Positions 34,949 to 43,429 of a DNA stretch of 64,000 nt are shown piece after piece. Source of the stretch: Burkholderia sp. GAS332 (GTDB taxonomy: Bacteria; Pseudomonadota; Gammaproteobacteria; Burkholderiales; Burkholderiaceae); the NCBI GenBank assembly GCA_900142905.1, contig FSRV01000002.1, forward strand, positions 3,100,001 through 3,164,000, in the 5' to 3' direction. Made by a program: the position numbers and the translations under genes. How positions within the stretch are numbered: the first letter of the stretch is position 1; each line of letters starts with the position of its first letter. The notes beneath the pieces were generated by a model. The model did no database searches. It was not told where the DNA came from and saw nothing but the letters and a program-made list of their open reading frames with translations.

Positions 34949-35857
34949 CTACTCCGCCCTGAATATCGCCGATGCCTCCTTCAAGCAATCGATAAAGTGC
35001 AGTGCCGCAGGCGTAAGACGTGCGCCGCGCCGCGCGATGATCGCGACGGTTAGCTGAGGCAACGGTTCCTGCAATGTCAACGCCTTGATGCCGTGCCGCT
35101 TGAATTCGATGTCGACAAGCGGCTTGGCGAACACGCTCAAAACATTGGTGTGAGCGACGAGTCCGAGTGCCACCGAGAAAGAAGGACATCGAATGATGCG
35201 TTTAGGTCTCGCCATGCCATTCGGCTGAAAAATCGACCGCGTCAGATCATCGCCACCAGCGCCATACAATGGCATGCACCACTGTTCATCGTGGATCTCT
35301 CGCAGCGAGCGGGCACGGACCCGCGGATGCCGGTTTCTGGCACCGACCACGAAGACCGAACGGAAGAGTGGAATGTAAGTGAACTCACCGTCGGCTTCGT
35401 CTGGCTCTTCCAGCAAATGAGTGACGATGAAATCGAGCGTACCGTCGCGCAGCCTGGCAAACCCGAACGTATGGCTTCCCTCGCTGAAACTGACCGTGGC
35501 TTCGGGCAGGCTGCGCGTAAATGCTTCAAAAGCAGCCGGCAGAATCGTGAACGCGACGGTCGGACTAACAGAGATCGATACCGATCCAGTCGTCCCGTGC
35601 TTGATCTGCTCAATCTCGTCGCGCGTGCGGCGCATCTCTTCTACCAATAGCCGGGCGCGGGCTTCGAATGCCTTGCCGTACTCCGTCAGTTCAATGCCCT
35701 TCACGCTTCGCGTGATCAATGGAACACCGAAATCGAGTTCGAGTTCGCGTACGACTCGGGTGACTGCCGGCTGCGTCAAGCCCAGTGCACGCGCCGCACC
35801 ACGAATCGTCGTATGTTGGGTCACCGCAAGAAACGCGTTGAGCTGGTTAAGTTTCAT
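34949..35857 (-). CDS. LysR-family transcriptional regulator
   Basis: 302 residues from ATG 35857 (MKLNQLNAFLAV), the conventional LysR start; no clear RBS. HTH: TTIRGAARALGLTQPAVTRV, then LELDFGVPLITRSVKGIELT. Effector domain with LRDGTLDFIVTHL and a SVFVVGARNRHP segment; it resembles the CysB/TdcA-like and 'abg' regulators in length. Divergent from the M20 hydrolase at 36073 and probably its regulator. Confidence 0.88.
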   Translation of the reverse strand: MKLNQLNAFLAVTQHTTIRGAARALGLTQPAVTRVVRELELDFGVPLITRSVKGIELTEYGKAFEARARLLVEEMRRTRDEIEQIKHGTTGSVSISVSPTVAFTILPAAFEAFTRSLPEATVSFSEGSHTFGFARLRDGTLDFIVTHLLEEPDEADGEFTYIPLFRSVFVVGARNRHPRVRARSLREIHDEQWCMPLYGAGGDDLTRSIFQPNGMARPKRIIRCPSFSVALGLVAHTNVLSVFAKPLVDIEFKRHGIKALTLQEPLPQLTVAIIARRGARLTPAALHFIDCLKEASAIFRAE

Positions 35858-36072
35858 GGGCGCGGGAGATGAAAGCAAAAAGTTATCAAGGTGAAATATT
35901 TTTTGTCTTTTGTTTATCAATCCCAGTATATACGCTTACCTCCAGAGCCATTCGCAGCGGCATGGATCCGCGCAGTCCATTCAGGTTCTCTCGAAACATC
36001 TTCCGCCCGGTTCTCGACCCAAGCTGTCTCGCGGGCGCAATCAACTTTTTCAAACTTAGGGAAGTGACCAGC

Positions 36073-37296
36073 ATGATCAGCGTGAATCAGGACAGGCTCT
36101 GGCGTTCGTTGATGGACATGGCGATGATCGGGGCGACGGCCAAAGGCGGTAACTGCCGCCTGGCGCTGACAGACGAGGAGGTACAGGGCCGGCGCCTCTT
36201 TATGCAATGGTGTGAAGAAGCCGGATGCGAGCTTCGCATCGACCCAATCGGCAATATTTTTGCGCGCAGGAACGGCACCCAGAAAGACGCCCCGCCCGTG
36301 ATGTGTGGAAGTCATCTTGACACGCAACCTGCGGGTGGTCGCTTTGACGGGGTATACGGGGTATTGGCGGGCCTCGAAGTGATCCGGACTTTGAACGAAC
36401 TTGACGTCAGTACCCGGTATCCCATCGAAGTCGTTGCCTGGACCAACGAAGAGGGCTCGCGCTTCACACCGGGCATGATGGGCTCCGCTGTGTACAGCGG
36501 GAAACTCGACATTGACGTCGCGCGCGCACGCCCCTGCATGCAAACCGGCGTACTTCTGGGTGACGAGTTGCGACGTACCGGATTCGCCGGCACTGCGACT
36601 TCTGCCCAGTTGCCCAAAGCCTATTTCGAGGCGCATATTGAGCAAGGACCAATACTGGAAAATGCCAATCTTCCGATTGGCGTGGTAACCGGTGCCCAAG
36701 GCATCTACGAGCTGGAAGTCACCATTGTGGGGTTCGAATCCCATGCTGGCACGACGCCTATGAGTTTGCGCAAGGATGCATTGGAAGCCGCCGCAAATAT
36801 GATTGCGTCCATCCTTAACCTCGGACACAGAATTGATCCCGACGCGCGCGTGACGGTGGGACACATCGATTGTTATCCGAATTCGCCAAGCACGATACCC
36901 GGCAAAGTCGTCTTCAGCATTGATGTACGGCACCCGCAGCAACCGATGCTCCAAACGCTTGTAGCCGAAATCGAGACTATCTGCGCCCAACGGGCCGTGA
37001 CCCACGGCACGCGTGTCGACGTACAAACGGTTGCGGCCTATGAACCCGTCGCCTTCGACGTTCAGTGTGTCCAACGCGTACGGCACGCGACGTCATCGCT
37101 GGGTTATCCCGCCATGGATATTTGCAGCGGAGCAGGCCACGATGCGGTCAACCTGTCGTATGTCGCGCCCACCGCAATGATTTTTGTGCCCTGCAAAGCC
37201 GGACTGAGTCACAACGAGTTGGAAGATGCTGATCCCGTGCATCTGGCGCAAGGCGCGTCGGTGCTGGCCAATGTGCTTCTAGACGAGGCTAGGTAA
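36073..37296 (+). CDS. M20 Zn-dependent N-carbamoyl amino acid / allantoate hydrolase
   Basis: 407 residues. Start ATG 36073, with the conserved VNQDRLWRSLMDMAMIGAT opening. Metal sites in CGSHLDTQPAGGRFDGVYG, WTNEEGSRF and EAHIEQGPILE; C-terminal SGAGHDAVNLS carries the last His. These are signatures of the hydantoinase/carbamoylase group (beta-ureidopropionase, allantoate amidohydrolase, L-carbamoylase), which releases NH3 and CO2 from a carbamoyl or ureido group. Which substrate is used is not decided. Alone in its transcription unit, divergent from LysR. Confidence 0.88.
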   Translation: MISVNQDRLWRSLMDMAMIGATAKGGNCRLALTDEEVQGRRLFMQWCEEAGCELRIDPIGNIFARRNGTQKDAPPVMCGSHLDTQPAGGRFDGVYGVLAGLEVIRTLNELDVSTRYPIEVVAWTNEEGSRFTPGMMGSAVYSGKLDIDVARARPCMQTGVLLGDELRRTGFAGTATSAQLPKAYFEAHIEQGPILENANLPIGVVTGAQGIYELEVTIVGFESHAGTTPMSLRKDALEAAANMIASILNLGHRIDPDARVTVGHIDCYPNSPSTIPGKVVFSIDVRHPQQPMLQTLVAEIETICAQRAVTHGTRVDVQTVAAYEPVAFDVQCVQRVRHATSSLGYPAMDICSGAGHDAVNLSYVAPTAMIFVPCKAGLSHNELEDADPVHLAQGASVLANVLLDEAR

Positions 37297-37371
37297 GCTG
37301 AAAGGGGTGCGTTCGGTGCGCGGCTGCCCGCAAGTCGGCAGTACCTGTCGGCCACATACCAGCGCGAGCCC

Positions 37372-38040
37372 TCAACGCCGGTGGGCAAGCGAACGCACCA
37401 GCCAGTCACCCGTCATCTGCACGGCCTGCACCAGCACGATAAGCACCACGACCGTGGCGGCCATGACCTGATTGTTGAAGCGTTGATAGCCGTAGCGGAT
37501 CGCCAGGTCGCCGAGCCCGCCGCCGCCCACCACACCCGCCATCGACGAAAAGCCGATCAGCATCACCACTGTCAGCGTCAGCCCCGCCAGCAGCGACGGA
37601 AACGCCTCGGGCAGCAGCACTTTCTGGATCACGTGACGTGCGGTGCCGCCCATTGCGACCACCGCCTCGACGCGGCCACGGTCGATCTCGTCAAGCGCCG
37701 CCTCGACGACGCGCGCAAAGAACGGAATCGCACCGATCGATAGCGGCACAACCGCCGCCGAACTGCCCAGCGTCGTCCCGACGATGGCGCGCGTCAGCGG
37801 AATCAGCGCGATCAGCAACACGACGAACGGCACCGACCGGCCAACGTTGACAATCGCGCCGAGCACCGCCCCGAGGCGCGGCGCATCGAGTGCGCCGTGG
37901 CTCCGCGTGACGAACAACAGCACACCGAGCGGCAAGCCGATCACGAGGGTAACGAGCGCCGCCAGCGCGACCATATAAAGCGTTTGCGCCGTTCCATTGA
38001 GCACCAGCGGCACGATGTCGGTCCATGCATCAAGATTCAT
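37372..38040 (-). CDS. metI: Methionine ABC transporter permease
   Basis: 222 residues, five TM segments. EAA loop [23 protein letters not shown] and the [26 protein letters not shown] block are the MetI signature. Starts ATG 38040, overlapping the metN stop by 4 bp. Last gene of the operon. Confidence 0.92.
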   Translation of the reverse strand: MNLDAWTDIVPLVLNGTAQTLYMVALAALVTLVIGLPLGVLLFVTRSHGALDAPRLGAVLGAIVNVGRSVPFVVLLIALIPLTRAIVGTTLGSSAAVVPLSIGAIPFFARVVEAALDEIDRGRVEAVVAMGGTARHVIQKVLLPEAFPSLLAGLTLTVVMLIGFSSMAGVVGGGGLGDLAIRYGYQRFNNQVMAATVVVLIVLVQAVQMTGDWLVRSLAHRR

Positions 38041-39023
38041 ACGCGCTCCGCCCTCACCCCGCGATCGTTCAGAAACGCCAGCACGCCGCCGAAATCGAGG
38101 CCGCCTTCCGGCGCCTGGAAGCCGACCCGCAGACGGCCGACACGCTGCCCGCCGATGGCTTCAACGCCGCCGCCCAGCAGCGTCACACCGATCGAATGCT
38201 CGTGCGCCAGCTTGCTGAGCACGGGTGAGGCTTCGACGGTATCGGTGAAGGTCAACTCGGCAACCGCGCCATGCCCCTGCGACAGACCTGCACACGCGGG
38301 CAACAACGACCTGCCGAGACGCGATGCGGGGTTGCCCAGCAAAGCCGCCAGCGGCCCGGCCTCGACCACCTTGCCGGCTTCCAGCAAGGCGGCCGAATCG
38401 CAGATCGACTTGACGACATCGAGTTCGTGCGTAATCAGCACGATCGTCACGCCAAGACGCTCGTTCACGTCGCGCAGCAACGCGAGGATCTGCTGGGTGG
38501 TTTCCGAATCGAGCGCGCTGGTCGCTTCATCGCACAGCAGGCAGGACGGCTGCGCCGCCAGCGCCCGCGCGATCCCGACGCGCTGCTTCTGACCGCCAGA
38601 CAACTGCGAAGGAAATGCGTGCGCCTTGTCGGCGAGCCCGACCAGTTCGAGCAGTTCGGTGACCCGCCGCGCACGTTCGGCGCGCTTCATCCCGACGATC
38701 TCCAGCGGCACCGCGACGTTGTCGGCGACATTACGCGCATGCAGCAGATGAAAGTGCTGAAAGATCATGCCGATGCGTTGCCGCTGCCGCCTAAGCGCAG
38801 CAGCGGGCAGCGTCGTCAGCTCTTCGCCGTCCACCCACACGCGTCCCGAGGTGGGGCGCTCCAGCAGATTCAGGCAGCGAATCAGCGTGCTCTTGCCCGC
38901 GCCGCTGCGCCCGACAATGCCAAAGATCGAACCGTCGGCAATCTCCAGCGAGACGCCGTCGAGCGCGGTGAACTCGCCGCTGCCCGAGCGGTAGACCTTG
39001 CGCAAATCCTCAACGCGGATCAC
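38037..39023 (-). CDS. metN: Methionine ABC transporter ATPase
   Basis: 328 residues. GTG start at 39023 overlapping the metQ stop (GTGA). Walker [11 protein letters not shown]-loop FQHFHLL, signature [15 protein letters not shown], Walker [14 protein letters not shown]-loop [15 protein letters not shown]-terminal NIL/ACT-like regulatory domain (about 245-328, [20 protein letters not shown]) allows feedback by methionine. Confidence 0.93.
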   Translation of the reverse strand: MIRVEDLRKVYRSGSGEFTALDGVSLEIADGSIFGIVGRSGAGKSTLIRCLNLLERPTSGRVWVDGEELTTLPAAALRRQRQRIGMIFQHFHLLHARNVADNVAVPLEIVGMKRAERARRVTELLELVGLADKAHAFPSQLSGGQKQRVGIARALAAQPSCLLCDEATSALDSETTQQILALLRDVNERLGVTIVLITHELDVVKSICDSAALLEAGKVVEAGPLAALLGNPASRLGRSLLPACAGLSQGHGAVAELTFTDTVEASPVLSKLAHEHSIGVTLLGGGVEAIGGQRVGRLRVGFQAPEGGLDFGGVLAFLNDRGVRAERV

Positions 39024-39856
39024 GCGCCGCTCCCAGCTGAGTGCACCGGAATCACCGAGCCGCGATAGTGGTCGAGGATAAACTTCGCGACTTGTGGCGA
39101 GTTGAGTACGGCCGCGAGACGCTTGATCCGCGGATCGTTCGCCAGCTGCGGCGTGGTCACAACCACGTTCGCGTACGGATTGCCTTCGACCTTTTCGAGG
39201 CCGAGCGCATCTTTGGCGGGAACGAGCCCCGCTTCCAGCGCGTAGTTGCCGTTGATCACAGCGAGATCGACGTCGTCGAGCGAACGCGGCAGTTGCGGCG
39301 ACTCGATCTCGATGATCTTCAGATGCTTCGGATTGGACACGATGTCGCGCGGCGTCGCGAGACTCGCTTCGCTGCCGGAGATACCCGGCTTCAGTTTGAT
39401 CAGGCCTTGTGCCTGCAGCAGAAAGAGCGCGCGGCTCAGGTTCGTCACGTTGTTCGGCACGGCCACCGAGCCGCCGTCCGGCACCTGCGCGAAACTCTTA
39501 TGCTTGTGCGAATAGACGCCGAGCGGCTCGATATGCACGGTCGCAGCCACCGCGAACTTCTGGCCGAGCGCCTGCTCCTGCGAATGCAGATACGGCACGT
39601 GCTGGAAATAGTTCGCATCGACGTCGCCGTGCGCGAGCAGTTCGTTCGGATTCACGCCGTTCGCCACCTCGATCACGTTCAGCTTCAGATCGGGGGCGAT
39701 CTTTTGCACGTAGGCCAGGATTTCGGCGTGCGGCACCGCGTCGGCGGCCACGCGCAGCGGTGGCGCATCGGCTGCGCTCACGTGGGCGGCAAAGGTGAAG
39801 GGCAACACGGCAAAGGCCGCGCTACGGACAAGGCGGATCATCACTGAACGGAGCAT
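39020..39856 (-). CDS. metQ: Methionine-binding protein (MetQ/NlpA family)
   Basis: 278 residues from ATG 39856, with CAGGA upstream; ATGs at 39916 and 39841 are alternatives. Signal sequence ends at AAHVSA, and no lipobox Cys is visible, so it may be a soluble periplasmic protein rather than the usual lipoprotein. NlpA features are [25 protein letters not shown] and [23 protein letters not shown]. The ligand may be methionine, its sulfoxide or an analogue. Confidence 0.88.
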   Translation of the reverse strand: MLRSVMIRLVRSAAFAVLPFTFAAHVSAADAPPLRVAADAVPHAEILAYVQKIAPDLKLNVIEVANGVNPNELLAHGDVDANYFQHVPYLHSQEQALGQKFAVAATVHIEPLGVYSHKHKSFAQVPDGGSVAVPNNVTNLSRALFLLQAQGLIKLKPGISGSEASLATPRDIVSNPKHLKIIEIESPQLPRSLDDVDLAVINGNYALEAGLVPAKDALGLEKVEGNPYANVVVTTPQLANDPRIKRLAAVLNSPQVAKFILDHYRGSVIPVHSAGSGA

Positions 39857-39940
39857 GGAGGTCCTGGCGCTAGAAAGGTTGAACGACGCGCAGCTGGCGG
39901 CCGCGCGTAAAGACATCGCAAGAAACCGGTTTAACTGGGC

Positions 39941-40981
39941 TTAGGCGGGCTGTGCGCCGAGCACATCCTGGTAGTGACGCTGCGCGACATCCGGATGCGA
40001 GCGCAAGCGCCCCTTCAGATAGTTCGGGCCGACGTCATGAAACAGCGGATTGTCGGGATCGCTGGCCGGACCGCGCGCCTGGGCCGCAAGGGCCGGCGGC
40101 AAACTCAACAGCGGCACCGTCGCGTCGAGCCGCGCGCCGAGAAAGAACGCGATCGACAAGCGCTCGCTGCCTACCGGTGGACTCACCACGCGATGCACGG
40201 TGGCACGCAGATAGCCATTGGTGGCCAGCTCCAGCAATTCGCCGATATTCACGACGAAGGTGCCCGGCAGCGGCACGGCGTCGATCCACTGACCGTCGTC
40301 GGTGGCGACTTGCAGGCCGGCTTGCCGGTCCTGCAGCAGAAAGCTCAAGAAGCTCGAATCCTTGTGCGAGCCGACACCCTGATCGCTCCTTGTCACCTCG
40401 CGACCCGGGTAGCGAATGATCTTGATGTGCTCGTTCGGCGTCTCGCCGTAGACAGGTTCGAACGCGTCTTCCGGTTGCTCGAGCGCCGCGGCGAACGCGC
40501 CAAGCAAACGGATCGCCACGCGCGTCAATTCCGCTTGCCAGCGCAACAGCACGGGTTTCAGTTCGGGCAGCGTGCCCGGCCATTGATTCGGGCCTTGCAG
40601 ACGGGTCCATACCGGCACGCCGTCACCCTGCGCAATCGGCGGCCGCTCGGCGCCGATATCGAACTGCTCGCGCCAATCGGGCTGGCCGCGCGTCAGCTCG
40701 CCGCCGGCCCGCGTATAGCCGCGAAACTGCGGGGAGCGCACCATATCGAGCGCGCGCTTTTCCGCTTCGGGTAGCAGAAAGAAGCGCCGCGACAGCGCCT
40801 GTACCGAGTCGATCAATGTCGCGTCGACGCCATGGCCGCGCAAATAGAAAAAACCGATATCGCGTGCGGCGTGGCGCAGATTCGCCAGAAAGACGGCGCG
40901 CACCTCGGCGTCGCCGTGATCGAATTGCGCCAGATCGAGAATCGGCAACGCCGTCGCGGTGATGCTGTTTGCCTCGGTCAT
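39941..40981 (-). CDS. Isopenicillin N synthase-family Fe(II)/2-oxoglutarate oxygenase
   Basis: 346 residues. Iron ligands His206 and Asp208 (GSHKDSS) and His263 (TVHRVV), with Arg274 in RLSIAFF binding the cosubstrate carboxylate. The DIOX_N domain is at the front (LPILDLAQF, GFFYLRGHG). Start ATG 40981 is inside a longer frame; the upstream part has no family similarity. Upstream of metQNI in the same direction (84 bp to metQ), so probably co-transcribed. It may oxidise a sulfur compound or hydroxylate an amino acid; the actual reaction is unknown. Confidence 0.85.
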   Translation of the reverse strand: MTEANSITATALPILDLAQFDHGDAEVRAVFLANLRHAARDIGFFYLRGHGVDATLIDSVQALSRRFFLLPEAEKRALDMVRSPQFRGYTRAGGELTRGQPDWREQFDIGAERPPIAQGDGVPVWTRLQGPNQWPGTLPELKPVLLRWQAELTRVAIRLLGAFAAALEQPEDAFEPVYGETPNEHIKIIRYPGREVTRSDQGVGSHKDSSFLSFLLQDRQAGLQVATDDGQWIDAVPLPGTFVVNIGELLELATNGYLRATVHRVVSPPVGSERLSIAFFLGARLDATVPLLSLPPALAAQARGPASDPDNPLFHDVGPNYLKGRLRSHPDVAQRHYQDVLGAQPA

Positions 40982-41260
40982 GAAGTCTTGCCTTGCAGGG
41001 AATGCCAGGCGATCCGGCGGGCACATGCATGCCACGGACGTGCTTCACTTCGCTTCGCGTCGCACAGCTGGCCGGATTCGCCGATTTCAAAAAATGTCTG
41101 AAACTGCGAATCGATGCTATCAGCGGCGTTGAATGCGGCAAACCAACAAATCACGCTTTCGATATGCGTGAATTATCGTGATGTGGCGCAGTGTCCTGGC
41201 TTAGTGTCCTCCGCCACCGGCCGCACTGGGATCGGTCCTGACCGGCGTGGTGAACCAGAG
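40982..41260. other. Intergenic region, no gene seen
   Basis: About 280 bp between the oxygenase start (minus strand) and the SDR stop. It must hold the promoter of the oxygenase-metQNI operon. I saw no clear riboswitch-like pairing, operator palindrome or copy of the sulfonation-cluster element. Confidence 0.5.
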
Positions 41261-42037
41261 TCAGGCCGGCGCTCCCGGCAAGCCGGCGTAGTAGCTCCCC
41301 GCCGCCATACCGCCATCAACGGACAACTCGCTGCCATTGCAATAGGACGCCTCGTCGCTAGCGAGGAACAGCGTCGCCCGGGCAATCTCGTCCGGTTCGC
41401 CGACCCGTTGCATCGGCACGTGTTTATAGGCCTTGTTGACCTCTTCGACCGGTGCCCCACCCGGATTCGACATCAGCGTGTTGACCCCACCGGGATGAAT
41501 CGAGTTCACACGCACACCATGGTGACCGAGCTCGAGCGCAGCGACCTTGGTCAGCCCACGCACACCCCATTTGCTCGACACATAGGCCGCAAGCGCGTTG
41601 ACACCACGCAACCCGTCAACCGACGAAATGTTGACGATCGAGCCGGCCCGCTGGGTCTTCATGACAGTCGCGACCGTGCGAATGCCCAGGAAGGTGCCGA
41701 CGAGGTTGATCGAAACGGCGCGCTCGAAGTCACGTTTGGACAGCGCGGTGATCTCGCCGAACACGAGCACGGCTGCGTTGTTGACAAGCACATCGATTCG
41801 TTCAAATTTTCTGAGCGTTGCCGCGACGAGGGACTCCCAATTTGCTTCGTCGCTGACATCGAGACGCATGAAACAGGCTGCGTCCCCCAGTTCGCGTGCG
41901 AGTGCCTCGCCCTCCGCTTCCAACACATCGGCGATGACCACTCGCGCCCCTTCCTGCGCGAAGAGGCGGCACGTCTGTTCGCCCATGCCGCGGGCACCGC
42001 CGGTGACAATAGCGACCTTGTTTGCAAGACGACCCAT
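41261..42037 (-). CDS. Short-chain dehydrogenase/reductase
   Basis: 258 residues. AAGGAG precedes ATG 42037. Cofactor motif GGARGMGEQ, NNAAVLVFGE, Ser in NISSVDG, YVSSK catalytic pair, and C-terminal CNGSELSVDGGMAAG: a classical NAD(P) SDR of the 3-beta/20-beta-hydroxysteroid or cyclohexanol dehydrogenase kind. It follows the NTF2-like gene at 42274 with a decayed SDR fragment in between, and is probably co-transcribed with it. Likely part of the sulfonation cluster: it would oxidise or make the hydroxyl group. Confidence 0.85.
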   Translation of the reverse strand: MGRLANKVAIVTGGARGMGEQTCRLFAQEGARVVIADVLEAEGEALARELGDAACFMRLDVSDEANWESLVAATLRKFERIDVLVNNAAVLVFGEITALSKRDFERAVSINLVGTFLGIRTVATVMKTQRAGSIVNISSVDGLRGVNALAAYVSSKWGVRGLTKVAALELGHHGVRVNSIHPGGVNTLMSNPGGAPVEEVNKAYKHVPMQRVGEPDEIARATLFLASDEASYCNGSELSVDGGMAAGSYYAGLPGAPA

Positions 42038-42158
42038 GATGAAGCTTCTCCTTTTCTGACTGGCTGAGCGCGTCGCTGCAAAGGGAACGCGCAAGCCAGG
42101 TTGATGTGGTTGTAGTACCGGGATTTCGGAATCAGTGCACGCATACGCCCGCGAGGCG

Positions 42159-42273
42159 TCAACCCCAGTAGGCCTGCCCGCCATCGAGGGGCAGTGTCGC
42201 GCCGGTCAGGGTAGCTGGCGTTGTCCATATCCAGCGCGAAGCCGACGCCGTGGCGTCCGTTCCCTGAGCGGGT
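42159..42273 (-). pseudogene. SDR C-terminal remnant
   Basis: On the minus strand one frame reads TLTGATLPLDGGQAYWG then a stop, the standard end of an SDR (TGATLPVDGG). The preceding NASY motif that should join it lies in another frame, so there is at least one frameshift. No SDR body is left upstream, since the NTF2-like gene begins at once. This is the tail of a lost third SDR next to the intact one at 41261. Confidence 0.5.
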
Positions 42274-42798
42274 CTACGCCTGATTTTCCGGGTCGTCGAC
42301 GAGTGCCGGTGCGCTTCGGCCCGCGAACAGAATCTTCGCCATGCCATCGGCGAGATCCATTGCCAGCGTCGACGTCACGACGCAACGCGTCGCAGCGATC
42401 TTCCAAACGCCATCGAGCTTGCGATATTCGTCCTCGTAGTACGCGCCGAGCTGCGTGACCACGCGATCACGCGTGTTGATGAGGTAGTAGAACAATCCCC
42501 AGGTGCCGCGTGCCGTCGTGTCGTCGACGAGCGCAATCTGCGGATTCGCTCCGTGATGCATTTCGACGATATGGTCGTGGCAGCCGAGTCGCTCGAACAC
42601 GTCGACCAGTTGATCGCGGTCGCTGAACACGCCGATACGCCCGTAGTCGATCAGCACCTTGCCCGGCGCGAAGCAGTCGCGCACCCCCTGCGGGTCCTTC
42701 CGGTCACAGCAAAAGAAGTAACGCGCCTTCAGGCTGCGGATCGCCTCCGTGTCTTCGAGCCTGCGCAGCCGCGCCTCCAGCTGGTCCATTGCCGTCAT
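42274..42798 (-). CDS. NTF2/SnoaL-like protein
   Basis: 174 residues, ATG 42798 with GGAG seven bases before. The SnoaL_4-type pattern is LEDTEAIRSLKARYFFCCDRKDPQGVRDCF, then EMHHGANPQI and YYEDEYRKLDGVWKIAATRCV. The cone-shaped fold binds hydrophobic ligands and often does isomerase, dehydratase or cyclase chemistry. A cluster element (42871-42889) lies 72 bp upstream in the same orientation. Probably cytosolic enzyme in the sulfonation pathway. Confidence 0.82.
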   Translation of the reverse strand: MTAMDQLEARLRRLEDTEAIRSLKARYFFCCDRKDPQGVRDCFAPGKVLIDYGRIGVFSDRDQLVDVFERLGCHDHIVEMHHGANPQIALVDDTTARGTWGLFYYLINTRDRVVTQLGAYYEDEYRKLDGVWKIAATRCVVTSTLAMDLADGMAKILFAGRSAPALVDDPENQA

Positions 42799-42870
42799 GT
42801 AGTCTCCGTGTTCCCTGGGTGATCGAAAGCGATGCCCTTGCGCCAAGTTACAAGTTCCACTGCAAGGCTC

Positions 42871-42889
42871 AATCATCCATTCAGACTAA
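42871..42889 (-). promoter_or_regulatory. Sulfonation-cluster element, copy A
   Basis: Minus strand reads TTAGTCTGAATGGATGATT. Shares TTAGTCYG and the GGAYGA part with copies at 48181 and 48832. It lies 72 bp upstream of the NTF2-like gene, in the same orientation. Confidence 0.5.
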
Positions 42890-43000
42890 CTGTGACGGGA
42901 GCGGGGATCAGGGCTAACCCCATGCCGCCCTCTTACTGCTCTGCAACATAGGCGCTGCGACTGGCGGTCCCGGCCGCCCCCCAGACACCCAAGGTTTCCC

Positions 43001-43019
43001 CCTAATTCAATCGGACTAA
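43001..43019 (-). promoter_or_regulatory. Sulfonation-cluster element, copy B
   Basis: Minus strand reads TTAGTCCGATTGAATTAGG. The left half is conserved, the right half is weaker. It is 112 bp upstream of copy A in the same orientation, so may be an upstream site for the 42798 gene. Confidence 0.4.
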
Positions 43020-43038
43020 GACCCGGCAAATCGGCGGT

Positions 43039-43057
43039 GCTAGCCTGAGTCCATACA
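43039..43057 (+). promoter_or_regulatory. Sulfonation-cluster element, copy F (weak)
   Basis: CTAGCCTGAGTCCATACAA; keeps TAGnCTGA but the right half is poor. It lies 70 bp upstream of the exported-peptide gene in the right orientation, the same distance as the strong copies. Confidence 0.3.
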
Positions 43058-43127
43058 AAATCATCGCTCTGCCGCGCCCCGGAATGGCCGCGCAAGACGA
43101 ACCCTGGCTGAACTGGACGGAGACACC

Positions 43128-43352
43128 ATGAAACGCATTTCCCGAAAACTCAGTGTCGTTGGCGGATGTACGGTCGCGTTGTTGGCGCTCGGCGGCTTCG
43201 TGCGCACGCATGCAGGCGATGCCAGTTCGGACAATGGCGCGCGCGCGGCAGCCTACGCCAACCTGGACCCGACCAGTTGCTCGCTAAACTGTCCGATCGT
43301 CAGCCGGAATCAATTGGGTATGGGCGCGCTCAATACGCTCGCGGCGCATTGA
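43128..43352 (+). CDS. Small exported peptide, unknown function
   Basis: 74 residues. RBS GGAG sits 6-7 bp before ATG. A basic start (MKRISRK) and hydrophobic core (VALLALGGF) form a Sec signal peptide, with likely cleavage near RTHA. The remaining ~44 residues hold two cysteines (CSLNC), a single Tyr flanked by AAAY-ANLD, and no known domain. It is the only small secreted protein in the sulfonation cluster and has a weak copy of the shared element upstream. It does not resemble any family I can name. Confidence 0.6.
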   Translation: MKRISRKLSVVGGCTVALLALGGFVRTHAGDASSDNGARAAAYANLDPTSCSLNCPIVSRNQLGMGALNTLAAH

Positions 43353-43399
43353 TTCGATCGATCGCGGTCTACGCCATAGCGCGCGACCACAATGGGGGG

Positions 43400-43425
43400 C
43401 GCATCGGCCTGTTCGGTCCGATGCG
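43400..43425. terminator. Hairpin between convergent genes
   Basis: CGCATCGG (43400-43407) pairs with CCGATGCG (43418-43425) over a 10-nt loop. It lies between the exported-peptide stop (43352) and the DHH gene stop (43430, minus strand). No U-run. Confidence 0.45.
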
Positions 43426-43429
43426 TCGT

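Noticed and set aside
40982..41260. SAM-type riboswitch upstream of the oxygenase-metQNI operon
   Set aside because: No conserved core or pairing of SAM-II or other SAM riboswitches could be made out by eye.
41114..42067. 317-codon plus-strand frame
   Set aside because: It is antisense to the SDR at 41261, which has complete motifs.
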